Source: an uncultured Bacilli bacterium (GTDB taxonomy: Bacteria; Bacillota_I; Bacilli_A; RF39; UBA660). Taken from it: 41,197 nucleotides of DNA. Shown piece by piece: positions 34,749-41,197 of this stretch. The notes beneath the pieces were generated by a model, which was not told the origin of the DNA, searched no databases, and worked only from the letters and a program-made list of their open reading frames with translations. Both the position numbers and the translations under genes were made by a program. How positions within the stretch are numbered: position 1 is the stretch's first letter; each line of letters starts with the position of its first letter. The DNA lies in assembly GCA_944358775.1 (NCBI GenBank), contig CALVRU010000009.1, forward strand, positions 1 to 41,197. The letters run 5' to 3'.

Positions 34749-35387
34749 ATGTACATGCGGATTCACGGGGAACTAAGAGAAGTCATCGTAACGAAAAAAA
34801 GAGGAACCAAGAACACTTATATGCGAGTTAAGGAAGATGGTAAAATTTATGTCAGCACGAATCTTTTCACAACGGACCGTGCAGTTTCAAAAATCTTGGA
34901 AGAACATGTGAATGAAATTACCCGTATGGCAGATATCATCGAACGTAAGAATGATCGCCAAAAACGATTTTTCTTTTTAGGAAAAGAATATGATCCGATT
35001 CAAATTAATGGCAAAGAAGTACAATTAGGCGAAGAGAAAGTATTAATAGGAAAAGACGCTTCTTTAGAGGAATGGTATTTGCAAATGGCACGACCGCTTT
35101 TTCAAAAGCATTTGGATTATTATTACGATCATTTTAAAAGAGTAATCCCTTATCCACGTCTTCGGATTCGAAAAATGAAAAGTCGGTGGGGTGTTTGTAA
35201 TACCCGATTAAAAACAATTACTTTAAATTTAGAACTTATCAAACGTGATATTGCCTGTCTTGATTATGTCATCGTTCACGAATTGTCACACCTGGTTCAT
35301 GCCAATCATTCAAAAGCATTTTGGCAAGTCGTCGAAGAACATTATCCAGATTATAAAAAGGTGCGTAAACAGATGAAAGAAGAATAG
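34749..35387 (+). CDS. YgjP-type M48-like zinc metallopeptidase
   Basis: A 212-residue soluble protein of the YgjP/DUF45 family. The signature is intact: KMKSRWGVCNTRLKTITLN, then VIVHELSHLVHANHSKAFW, with the HExxH zinc site written HELSH (His, Glu, His) and a third His in NHSKAFW. The zinc ligands and catalytic Glu are present; substrates are unknown. GGTGAT lies before the ATG at 34749; a second in-frame ATG two codons on (34755) is also possible. It is the first gene of a translation-linked operon with a SpoU methyltransferase, rimM and trmD. Confidence 0.85.
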   Translation: MYMRIHGELREVIVTKKRGTKNTYMRVKEDGKIYVSTNLFTTDRAVSKILEEHVNEITRMADIIERKNDRQKRFFFLGKEYDPIQINGKEVQLGEEKVLIGKDASLEEWYLQMARPLFQKHLDYYYDHFKRVIPYPRLRIRKMKSRWGVCNTRLKTITLNLELIKRDIACLDYVIVHELSHLVHANHSKAFWQVVEEHYPDYKKVRKQMKEE

Positions 35388-35396
35388 AGGGAAGTT

Positions 35397-36134
35397 ATGC
35401 TAATTACAAGTTTAGAGAATGAAAGAGTGAAAAAATACAACAAATTAAAAGAACGAAAGTATCGGGAAAAGCAACAGGAGTTTTTAGTTGAAGGAATGCA
35501 CTTGGTGTTAGAAGCCTATAAGAAAGGTCAGATCATCGAATTGATTTTAGAAAAAGATGAAGTGTTACCACTCGATTTGCCGACAGTTTATGTAACAAAC
35601 GAGATCATTCATCGAATTACATCATTAGAAACACCGACGAACATTATGGCTTTATGTAAGTTTCCAGAAGAGAAACCACTTGGTAATCGCATTTTGATTT
35701 TAGATGGAATTCAAGATCCGGGTAATTTAGGAACGATTATTCGAAGTGCAGCGGCTTTTCACATCGATACCATTGTTTTAGGAGAAAATACGGTGGATTT
35801 ATATAATCCGAAGACAATTCGTTCTACGCAAGGAATGTTGTTTCATGTTAATGTCATCAAACGAGAATTATCTTCTTTTCTCGATGAATTAAAAGAACAG
35901 AATATCCCGATTTATGGAACGCGAGTAGAATATGGCGAAGATGTTCGATCATTACATACGAACGATAAAAATAAATTCGCGTTGATTATGGGAAATGAGG
36001 GTGCTGGAGTCAGTCCGGAAATATTGGAAAAGTGTGACAAGTATCTTTATATCAAAATGGATGATGCGGTCGAAAGTCTTAATGTTAGTATTGCTACTAG
36101 TATTATTTTATATGAACTAGATCGGAGGGATTAA
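35397..36134 (+). CDS. SpoU/TrmH-family rRNA 2'-O-methyltransferase
   Basis: A 245-residue SPOUT enzyme. An N-terminal substrate-binding domain (about 1-95; KYREKQQEFLVEGMHLVLEA) is followed by the three SpoU motifs: ILDGIQDPGNLGTIIRSAAAF (motif 1), LIMGNEGAGVSPE (motif 2) and YIKMDDAVESLNVSIATSII (motif 3), which build the knotted AdoMet site. It should methylate a ribose in rRNA or tRNA; RlmB/YsgA-type specificity is likely but not resolved. Nine bases follow the peptidase gene; the stop directly abuts the rimM start. Confidence 0.92.
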   Translation: MLITSLENERVKKYNKLKERKYREKQQEFLVEGMHLVLEAYKKGQIIELILEKDEVLPLDLPTVYVTNEIIHRITSLETPTNIMALCKFPEEKPLGNRILILDGIQDPGNLGTIIRSAAAFHIDTIVLGENTVDLYNPKTIRSTQGMLFHVNVIKRELSSFLDELKEQNIPIYGTRVEYGEDVRSLHTNDKNKFALIMGNEGAGVSPEILEKCDKYLYIKMDDAVESLNVSIATSIILYELDRRD

Positions 36135-36629
36135 ATGAAGGAACTTTATCTAGGGAAAATTGTAAATACCCACGGTTTAAAAGGCGAAGTGCGAATTTTA
36201 TCGGATTTTGAAAAAAAGGATCGCATTTTTCAACTGGGTAAGCGATTATATATTGGGCCATCTCGTCAAGAAGTAACGATCACATCTTATCGACATCATA
36301 AAATGTACGATATGGTCACGTTAGAGGGTTATACAGATATTAATCAAGTTCTTCCTTGGAAAGGGCAAGCTGTCTATTGTAAAAGAGAAGAATTGGGATT
36401 GAATCAAGACGAATTCTTAACGAGTGATCTCATTGGCATGCGTATCCAAGATCAGCTAGGAAAGTGTGGAAAAGTAGTTGGAGTGCGAGTGATCCACGAG
36501 AACAATCGATTGTTAGAAGTATTGGTCGATCAAAAAAAAGAATATATTCCACTGCAAAAAGAATTTATTCGTAATATTGATTTTGAACGTCAAAAAATAG
36601 AAATAGAATCACAAAAGGGGTTATGGTAA
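36135..36629 (+). CDS. rimM: 16S rRNA processing/ribosome maturation factor RimM
   Basis: A 164-residue assembly factor. The N-terminal domain starts LGKIVNTHGLKGEVRILSDF, the family hallmark, and the PRC-barrel domain begins near residue 95 (DLIGMRIQDQLGKCGKVVGV) and ends KKEYIPLQKEFIRNID. It helps S19 join the 30S head. It starts immediately after the SpoU gene stop and overlaps the trmD start in a TAATG. Confidence 0.95.
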   Translation: MKELYLGKIVNTHGLKGEVRILSDFEKKDRIFQLGKRLYIGPSRQEVTITSYRHHKMYDMVTLEGYTDINQVLPWKGQAVYCKREELGLNQDEFLTSDLIGMRIQDQLGKCGKVVGVRVIHENNRLLEVLVDQKKEYIPLQKEFIRNIDFERQKIEIESQKGLW

Positions 36630-37294
36630 TGAAAATTGACATTTTAACTTTATTTCCAGAAATGTTTAAAGGAGTCTTTGAAGAATCGATTTTAAAACGA
36701 GCGATCGAGGAGAAAAAAGTGGACATTCAAATTCACAATTTTCGTGATTATTCTATGGATCCGCATCACAAAGTAGATGATACTCCATATGGTGGTGGTG
36801 CTGGTATGGTGTTGATGTGTCAACCTATTTTTGATGCGATCGATGCATTAAGACAAGCAAATACCAAAGTAATTATGTTGACTCCATCCGGTATTCCATT
36901 GCAACAAGAACATGTCAACATGCTTAGTAAAGAAGAACATTTGATTTTGTTGTGCGGCCACTATGAAGGATTTGATGAACGGATCCGTTCGATTGTCGAT
37001 TACGAATTTAGTATCGGTGATTATGTGTTAACAGGTGGTGAAATTCCGTCCATGGTATTAACGGACGCGATTGTTCGGCTTTTGCCAGGAGTCATCAAAG
37101 AAGAAAGCTATCAAAATGAATCGTTTCAAACCAATCGCTTGGATTATCCGAATTATACGAAACCGCGTAATTTTCGAGGAATGGAAGTACCAGAGGTGTT
37201 GTTATCGGGAAACCATCAAGAAATCATGGCATTTCGTGAAAAAATGAGTTATACTAAAACTAGTGAGAGGCGTCCAGATCTTTTAGAAAAGTAG
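36629..37294 (+). CDS. trmD: tRNA (guanine-N1-)-methyltransferase TrmD
   Basis: A SPOUT methyltransferase that makes m1G37 in tRNA and so prevents frameshifting. Motifs: MKIDILTLFPEMF at the start, DDTPYGGGAGMVLMCQP, LLCGHYEGFDERI, and SIGDYVLTGGEIPSMVLTDA of the AdoMet trefoil knot. The length of 221 residues is slightly shorter than usual. The ATG at 36629 has AAAAGGGG eight bases before it and overlaps the rimM stop, so it is preferred over the in-frame ATG at 36623. Confidence 0.96.
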   Translation: MKIDILTLFPEMFKGVFEESILKRAIEEKKVDIQIHNFRDYSMDPHHKVDDTPYGGGAGMVLMCQPIFDAIDALRQANTKVIMLTPSGIPLQQEHVNMLSKEEHLILLCGHYEGFDERIRSIVDYEFSIGDYVLTGGEIPSMVLTDAIVRLLPGVIKEESYQNESFQTNRLDYPNYTKPRNFRGMEVPEVLLSGNHQEIMAFREKMSYTKTSERRPDLLEK

Positions 37295-37303
37295 GTGAAA
37301 CGT

Positions 37304-37762
37304 ATGGAAAACAGTCAAAATTATTTGATTGTAAAGAAAAAAGATACCAATGAGATTGCATATTTCGAATATGATAAGTTAAAAGGATACGATATTACGC
37401 CGAAGAAAGGACTTCGTATCAAGGATGCAATCGATGTCAATAAAGTGGTTTTAATTAATTCGACGATGATCGATAAAATGATCGAGAAAAAGTTGAATAA
37501 AAAACTAGAAAATTTACTTCATTTCCTTACGATAATCTATCAGATGGACGAAAGTGATGAAAGTGGTGCTGGTTATTTTGAAGCATTAAATCAAATTTCG
37601 AAATTAAGACAAGAAGCATATAATAAATATCATCATTATTTAGATGCTAAGAAGATGGAACTATGGGAGAAAAAATTAGATTTATTAGAACACGAGGTAA
37701 AGTTGCGCCTTAGTATCCTCATGAATACTAACAAGTATAGTCAAGGCGGTAAATCAAGATAG
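37304..37762 (+). CDS. Small helical protein downstream of trmD, unknown
   Basis: A protein of 152 residues: an N-terminal part of short strands (about 5-30), then long charged helices (55-85 and 100-145) that look like a coiled coil (KLRQEAYNKYHHYLDAKKMELWEKK). I do not recognise it. The in-frame GTG at 37295 lies within AGGTGA, the ribosome binding site for the ATG at 37304, so the latter is chosen. It ends the operon that starts with the YgjP-type gene and is followed by a strong terminator. Confidence 0.6.
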   Translation: MENSQNYLIVKKKDTNEIAYFEYDKLKGYDITPKKGLRIKDAIDVNKVVLINSTMIDKMIEKKLNKKLENLLHFLTIIYQMDESDESGAGYFEALNQISKLRQEAYNKYHHYLDAKKMELWEKKLDLLEHEVKLRLSILMNTNKYSQGGKSR

Positions 37763-37780
37763 TAGAAACTATCTTTTTTT
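37757..37780 (+). terminator. Rho-independent terminator
   Basis: AGATAGT (37757-37763) pairs with ACTATCT (37768-37774) over an AGAA loop, then seven T. It closes the trmD operon and separates it from rplS. Confidence 0.85.
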
Positions 37781-37875
37781 GTTGGGGATCTTTTCTTGAT
37801 ACGGTCCTGCTATCGAAATACTACTAATCGAATAAAAGAAACGAGATCTTTTCATCATAAATAAAGATGAAAAAC

Positions 37876-37904
37876 TTGAAAAAAACGAAAAAAAATAGTA
37901 TCCT
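37876..37904 (+). promoter_or_regulatory. Candidate SigA-type promoter
   Basis: TTGAAA (37876-37881) and TATCCT (37899-37904) lie 17 bases apart, ahead of the third TasA-like gene. The -10 box is imperfect. Confidence 0.4.
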
Positions 37905-37927
37905 AATAATAGAATAGGAGTGAAAAG

Positions 37928-38566
37928 ATGAAGAATAAAGGTAAGACGATTGCCACTGTAGGGATGTTACTCCTTGTAGTTCTAGTAACGATCGCGGTCT
38001 CTTATGCATTTTTTACTTATAGTGGACAAGGAACGAAGGAAAATACCATTACAACGGGTAATTTGACATTTGTATATGACGAAAAAGCACAAGCAGGGAA
38101 TGGCATTACGATTCACAATGCGTTTCCAACACAAGATGATATTGGAAAAACACTAAGTGATAGTAATCAAATGTTCGAGTTTCAAGTAATCGCGACGACG
38201 CAAGGAAGTCCGATTACTTATGAAGTAATTGCTTTCAAAGAAGAAGATTCTACGCTTGCTGCAGGAATGGCGAAAATTTATTTAACCTCTTATGATGGAG
38301 CTGTAGAGACACCGATTGATACTACTTTAATTGGCGCAGAAAATACGGTGACCACTTACGATCAGTTAGTTGATACGAAAATTGAAGGACAGACAGGAAA
38401 GACACTATATCAAGAAACAATTCCTGCTGATCAGGTGGATTACAGTAAAACATTCCGGCTTCGGATGTGGGTGAGTGATCGTGCCAATACAAATACAAAT
38501 GGTAGTTGGGATTTTAATGAAGAAACATTTTCAGTAAAAGTAAATGTTGCGGCCTTTAATGAATAA
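37928..38566 (+). CDS. TasA/camelysin-like exported protein with SipW-type signal (paralogue 3)
   Basis: A 212-residue protein that best shows the SipW-type pattern: short basic start, hydrophobic core, then SYAFFTYSG (25-33) and NTITTGNLTF (39-48), close to the AFFTDTE...NTFTAGTLDL layout of TasA. NAFPTQDDIG (64-73) and GKTLYQETIP...FRLRMWVSD are shared with paralogue 2. A cleaved, secreted surface or matrix protein is the likely product; fibre formation is inference. AATAGGAG precedes the ATG. It lies alone between the trmD operon and rplS, about 500 bases before a signal peptidase I gene that might process it. Confidence 0.65.
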   Translation: MKNKGKTIATVGMLLLVVLVTIAVSYAFFTYSGQGTKENTITTGNLTFVYDEKAQAGNGITIHNAFPTQDDIGKTLSDSNQMFEFQVIATTQGSPITYEVIAFKEEDSTLAAGMAKIYLTSYDGAVETPIDTTLIGAENTVTTYDQLVDTKIEGQTGKTLYQETIPADQVDYSKTFRLRMWVSDRANTNTNGSWDFNEETFSVKVNVAAFNE

Positions 38567-38579
38567 TTGTAAAAAACAG

Positions 38580-38607
38580 TTGCAAATATCTCGATTTATG
38601 TTATAAT
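38580..38607 (+). promoter_or_regulatory. SigA-type promoter of rplS
   Basis: TTGCAA (38580-38585), a 16-base spacer and TATAAT (38602-38607) come shortly after the TasA-like stop and ahead of the L19 leader. Confidence 0.7.
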
Positions 38608-38611
38608 TAAA

Positions 38612-38660
38612 ACCGTTAGTGATCCGCTGTGACATTCATATGATCGCAAGAATAACAAAA
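38612..38660 (+). ncRNA. Candidate L19 leader
   Basis: The short leader can form a hairpin with GTGATC (38619-38624) pairing GATCGC (38642-38647), including one wobble. Place and size agree with the L19 leader RNAs of Firmicutes, but I cannot confirm the consensus from memory. Confidence 0.35.
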
Positions 38661-38671
38661 GGAGGGATATC

Positions 38672-39019
38672 GTGGCAAACGTAATTGACAAAATCAATGC
38701 GAAGCAACTAAATCCAAATGTTCCTGAATTCCGTGTCGGTGATACCGTTCGTGTCGATGTAAAAATTATCGAAGGAAAAAGAGAAAGAATTCAAGCATTT
38801 GAAGGTGTAGTTGTTGCTAGAAAAGGATCTGGGGTAAACGAGACGTTTACGGTTCGGAAAGATTCTTATGGTGTTGGAGTAGAGCGTATTTTTCCAGTTC
38901 ATTCCCCATCATTAGCAAAAATTACAGTGGTTCGTAAAGGTAGAGTAAGACGTGCTAAATTAACATTCTTAAGAGGGTTCGTTGGTCAATACCGTATTAA
39001 AGAAGCACAAGATAAATAA
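38672..39019 (+). CDS. rplS: 50S ribosomal protein L19
   Basis: A 115-residue L19 of normal length: [52 protein letters not shown] and [10 protein letters not shown]. It sits at the 30S-50S interface. The start is GTG, with AGGAGGG at good distance. It has its own promoter and leader rather than following trmD directly, and a terminator-like hairpin separates it from the signal peptidase gene. Confidence 0.97.
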   Translation: MANVIDKINAKQLNPNVPEFRVGDTVRVDVKIIEGKRERIQAFEGVVVARKGSGVNETFTVRKDSYGVGVERIFPVHSPSLAKITVVRKGRVRRAKLTFLRGFVGQYRIKEAQDK

Positions 39020-39037
39020 GGCCATGCCTTATTTTTT
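39015..39037 (+). terminator. Terminator/attenuator between rplS and the signal peptidase gene
   Basis: AATAAGGC (39015-39022) pairs with GCCTTATT (39026-39033) across a three-base loop and runs into T's. It starts at the rplS stop. Some read-through probably feeds the next gene. Confidence 0.75.
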
Positions 39038-39054
39038 CTTTTAGGAGGAAAGTT

Positions 39055-39561
39055 ATGAAAAGAGTAATCAAAGGGGCGTTACCATATATCATTATTATTG
39101 TTGTCGTTTTATTAATCAAACAATTTGTACTAACGACAGTACGAGTGGATGGAGATTCGATGCTCGATACTTTAGAAGATAATGATATTATGTTATTGGA
39201 TCGTGTTTCACACCATTTTACAGGCGTAAAGCGATTTGATATTGTGGTAGTACATCATGACAATGACGAATTAATTAAAAGAATCATCGGTCTTCCTGGC
39301 GATACGATTCGATATACCGACAATAAGTTGTATGTCAATGATGAAGAAGTAGCCGAACCTTTTCTAACGAAAAAAACACAAGATTTTTCCCTTTCTGATC
39401 TAGGAATTGATAAAATTCCAGAAGGAAAGTATTTTGTGATGGGAGATAACCGTGGAAACTCTTATGACAGTCGATACTTTGGCTTGATTGATGAAAAAGA
39501 TATTCAAGGAAAAGCTTTTTTCACGATCTATCCATTTGATCGTTTTGGTACTAAAAAGTAA
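39055..39561 (+). CDS. lepB: Type I signal peptidase
   Basis: A 168-residue Gram-positive-type enzyme with one N-terminal membrane anchor (about 8-28). The catalytic Ser35 lies in VDGDSMLDTL and the general-base Lys75 in ELIKRIIGLPGD, followed by YFVMGDNRGNSYDSRYFG. This Ser/Lys pair is that of standard SipS/LepB peptidases; SipW/ER-type enzymes have His instead of Lys. It removes signal peptides outside the membrane. The nearby TasA-like protein might be a substrate, although TasA itself needs a SipW-type enzyme. TTAGGAGGAAAG precedes the ATG. Confidence 0.95.
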   Translation: MKRVIKGALPYIIIIVVVLLIKQFVLTTVRVDGDSMLDTLEDNDIMLLDRVSHHFTGVKRFDIVVVHHDNDELIKRIIGLPGDTIRYTDNKLYVNDEEVAEPFLTKKTQDFSLSDLGIDKIPEGKYFVMGDNRGNSYDSRYFGLIDEKDIQGKAFFTIYPFDRFGTKK

Positions 39562-39578
39562 TAATTATGCAAGAATCA

Positions 39579-39614
39579 GTAGTCTTAAAAAAGTTGCTAC
39601 TCTTTTAAGACTAC
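39579..39614 (+). repeat. Perfect 12-base inverted repeat
   Basis: GTAGTCTTAAAA (39579-39590) pairs with TTTTAAGACTAC (39603-39614) around a 12-base loop. No T-run follows on either strand, so a classical terminator is doubtful. It lies between the signal peptidase gene and the S41-like gene. Confidence 0.6.
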
Positions 39615-39643
39615 ATGAAATTAAAAGGAAGGTAATTTTATAA

Positions 39644-40837
39644 GTGATCGATGTAAAGTATAAAAAAATATATGATGAATTTGTAGACCATTACAAGAAT
39701 ATACATATTAATCCTTGGCATGAAATTAGTGAAGATGAGTTAGAAAAAATATATCATAGTTTAATAAATTCGATGGACATTAATAACGAATATAATTTTA
39801 AATATTTCATGGATTATATTATTAAAAGATTAAGTGGTACGTCTGATGCTCATACAAAATATGATTCAGTGTCTTTCATTCCTATGAACTTTAGGATGTT
39901 TAACAATGATATATTGGTTAATTTTCCGCAATGTTTAAAGAATAGTAAACTTGTTTCTATTAATGGTGTAGAAATAAGCACCATTATTTTGGAATTAGAA
40001 GATGTTGTTACTTATGGAACGTTGGGAAAAAGAAAATACGAGTTGGAAAAAGCTTTATTTAATAAGTGTATATTGTTTGGCCTTCCATCATTGAGAAATT
40101 GCAATGAGTTAGTTTTTGAAATAGAGAGTATAGATGGCCAGAAGATAACGAAAACTTTTGATAAGACGACCCAGTATTCGAAAGAAGAACTATTTGATTA
40201 CGATCAATATAGATATGGACAAAATGCGACATATCAATTTTTTGATCATTGTTTAATTTATACTCATAGTTCTGTTCAGATGAAATTTAAAGATGATATG
40301 GAACGGGCGATTTATCAGTTAAGGAATGAAGATTTGACAGATATCGATACGATCATTATCGATATTAGAGGAAACACTGGTGGAAACTCTTCCTTAAATA
40401 GCATTTTAATGAATTTTTTGAGTGAACATCGAGATAAAAAATTGATTTGTTTAACAGATTATCGAGTTTTTTCGGGAGGAAGATTTGCATTAAGGGATTT
40501 AATTCATTTAGGGGCAATTACGATCGGCGAGGAAATAGGTACTCCGATCAATTGTTATGGTAATTCTAATTGGGTCAATATAGATGGATATTGGTTTTCT
40601 ATTTCGGAGTGTTATTTTCATCCGTTTATAGGATGGAGTGCATCTTCGAAAGAGGAATTCCAAAAGGAAGCAACCCCGGAGTTATTATCTAGTAGTATAT
40701 TTCATCCGGATATTTTAATAGAAGAAACAGAAGAAGATTATATACAAGGAATTGATACGGTGCTCAATTATGCGTTGGAATATAGTAGAACAATGATAAA
40801 GAAAGAGAATGAAACAAGGATAGAATTTAAACGGTAA
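39644..40837 (+). CDS. S41-family peptidase-like protein
   Basis: A 397-residue protein. KLVSINGVE (102-110) resembles a PDZ-like strand. IIIDIRGNTGGNSS (237-250) is the S41 motif, and TDYRVFSGGRFALRDL contains Ser277 where tail-specific proteases carry the catalytic Ser; AITIGEEIGTPI follows as in the family. S41 members are usually secreted or membrane-bound, but no signal peptide or membrane segment is seen here. The start is GTG with AAGGAAGG 11 bases upstream. The gene is richer in A/T and ATA codons than the ribosomal genes before it, which suggests an accessory origin. It has its own terminator. Confidence 0.75.
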   Translation: MIDVKYKKIYDEFVDHYKNIHINPWHEISEDELEKIYHSLINSMDINNEYNFKYFMDYIIKRLSGTSDAHTKYDSVSFIPMNFRMFNNDILVNFPQCLKNSKLVSINGVEISTIILELEDVVTYGTLGKRKYELEKALFNKCILFGLPSLRNCNELVFEIESIDGQKITKTFDKTTQYSKEELFDYDQYRYGQNATYQFFDHCLIYTHSSVQMKFKDDMERAIYQLRNEDLTDIDTIIIDIRGNTGGNSSLNSILMNFLSEHRDKKLICLTDYRVFSGGRFALRDLIHLGAITIGEEIGTPINCYGNSNWVNIDGYWFSISECYFHPFIGWSASSKEEFQKEATPELLSSSIFHPDILIEETEEDYIQGIDTVLNYALEYSRTMIKKENETRIEFKR

Positions 40838-40855
40838 AGGCGTTTACCTTTTTTT
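40833..40855 (+). terminator. Rho-independent terminator
   Basis: GGTAAA (40833-40838) pairs with TTTACC (40843-40848) around GGCG, then seven T. It overlaps the stop of the S41-like gene. Confidence 0.8.
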
Positions 40856-40907
40856 GTGAAAAAGTATAATTTTCTAAGTTTATACAGGTGGTTTTTGTAG
40901 AAATTGA

Positions 40908-41197
40908 AAAACGTGCAAAAATTCACCTGATGGTCCAATTTATAGATATGATGTTGATATTGCAAAAAACTATTTAAACGAAAAAGAATTAATAGATTTA
41001 AATAGGATTGTCACTATGTATTTAGATTATGCCGAATTACAAGCTGAAAATCATAATGCAACGACTATGAAAGATTGGATAGAAAAATTAAATGTATTCT
41101 TACAATTTAATGGAAAAGAGATTCTTCATAATGCTGGGAAAATATCTGCTAAGGTCGCACAAGAATTAGCATACAGAGAATATGATAAGTTTAAAGT
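40908..41197 (+). pseudogene. 5'-truncated RhuM-family remnant (runs off the window)
   Basis: The frame opens after a TGA at 40905 and continues to the window edge without a start codon or ribosome binding site. It encodes IAKNYLNEKELIDLNRIVTM, YLDYAELQAENH, MKDWIEKLNVFLQFNGKEI and HNAGKISAKVAQELAYREYDKF, which matches the C-terminal part of RhuM-family (virulence RhuM/DNA-binding) proteins. These are usually about 330 residues long, with an N-terminal domain that is missing here, because the terminator of the S41-like gene lies only 50 bases upstream. It is therefore a remnant. Its 3' end lies beyond the window. Confidence 0.7.

Noticed and set aside
39579..39614. Inverted repeat as terminator of the signal peptidase gene
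   Set aside because: The stem is good, but no T-run follows it on either strand; recorded as a repeat only.
1..41197. Mollicutes-type code with TGA as Trp
   Set aside because: Several clear genes end at TGA in the right place (PAP2 at 4482, dtd at 11360), and Trp is written TGG.
1..41197. CRISPR array, tRNA or rRNA genes
   Set aside because: No regularly spaced repeats, cloverleaf-like segments or conserved rRNA stretches were seen.

Overview
The window is a low-GC, housekeeping-rich chromosomal segment of a Firmicute, probably an uncultured gut member of the Bacilli/Erysipelotrichia group. Support: Gram-positive style Shine-Dalgarno sites, three T-box leaders, an L20-type attenuator, SigA-like promoters, a small acid-soluble spore protein (SspI) and a SpoVB-like flippase. 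TGA is used as a stop (for example the PAP2 and dtd genes), so the genetic code is 11, not the Mollicutes code. The taxonomic placement is inference; there is no rRNA gene in the window.

Layout. 1-8400: envelope genes: a TasA/camelysin-like exported protein, TIGR04086 and DUF421 membrane proteins, a coiled-coil protein with a damaged 5' end, a PAP2 phosphatase, a SpoVB/MurJ-type flippase and a YfhO-type membrane protein. 8400-12500: stringent-response operon (ComN-like regulator, rel, dtd, AI-2E/PerM exporter). 12500-14000: a small membrane protein and an Rpn-family nuclease. 14000-17350: a T-box with an Asp specifier, then hisS-aspS. 17440-20880: perfect SigA promoter, L20-type attenuator, infC (apparent ATC start), rpmI, rplT, rpsB, tsf. 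20880-22250: an unknown gene where pyrH is usually found, then frr. 22250-24000: a gene-free stretch, then a ProX/YbaK-like editing protein on the minus strand under a T-box that reads as Asn-specific. 24000-26340: a fused polyprenol-kinase-like/DUF92 membrane protein and a second TasA-like protein. 26340-30080: Phe T-box and pheST. 30100-30760: a decayed transposase gene. 30800-34000: sspI, lemA, DUF2207. 34000-37800: unknown gene, YgjP-type metallopeptidase, SpoU methyltransferase, rimM, trmD and a small coiled-coil protein. 37900-39600: third TasA-like protein, rplS, signal peptidase I. 39640-41197: an S41 peptidase-like gene and a 5'-truncated RhuM-family remnant running off the window.

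How the genes work together. Translation dominates: four aminoacyl-tRNA synthetase genes, two tRNA-quality enzymes (Dtd and the ProX-like protein), ribosomal proteins L35, L20, S2 and L19, factors IF3, EF-Ts and RRF, and RNA modification or assembly factors TrmD, RimM and SpoU. Control is mainly by RNA leaders. The three T-boxes agree internally: the specifier triplet and the base expected to read the tRNA discriminator both fit Asp, Asn and Phe. A second theme is the cell surface: three scattered paralogues with SipW/TasA-type N termini, one of them near a signal peptidase.

Most unusual features: L20 and S2 from adjacent genes end in almost the same SAP/Rho_N-like tail; an Asn-type T-box precedes a ProX-like gene; two kinase-like membrane domains are fused; HisRS carries a Cys/His/Asp-rich tail; and infC seems to start at ATC.
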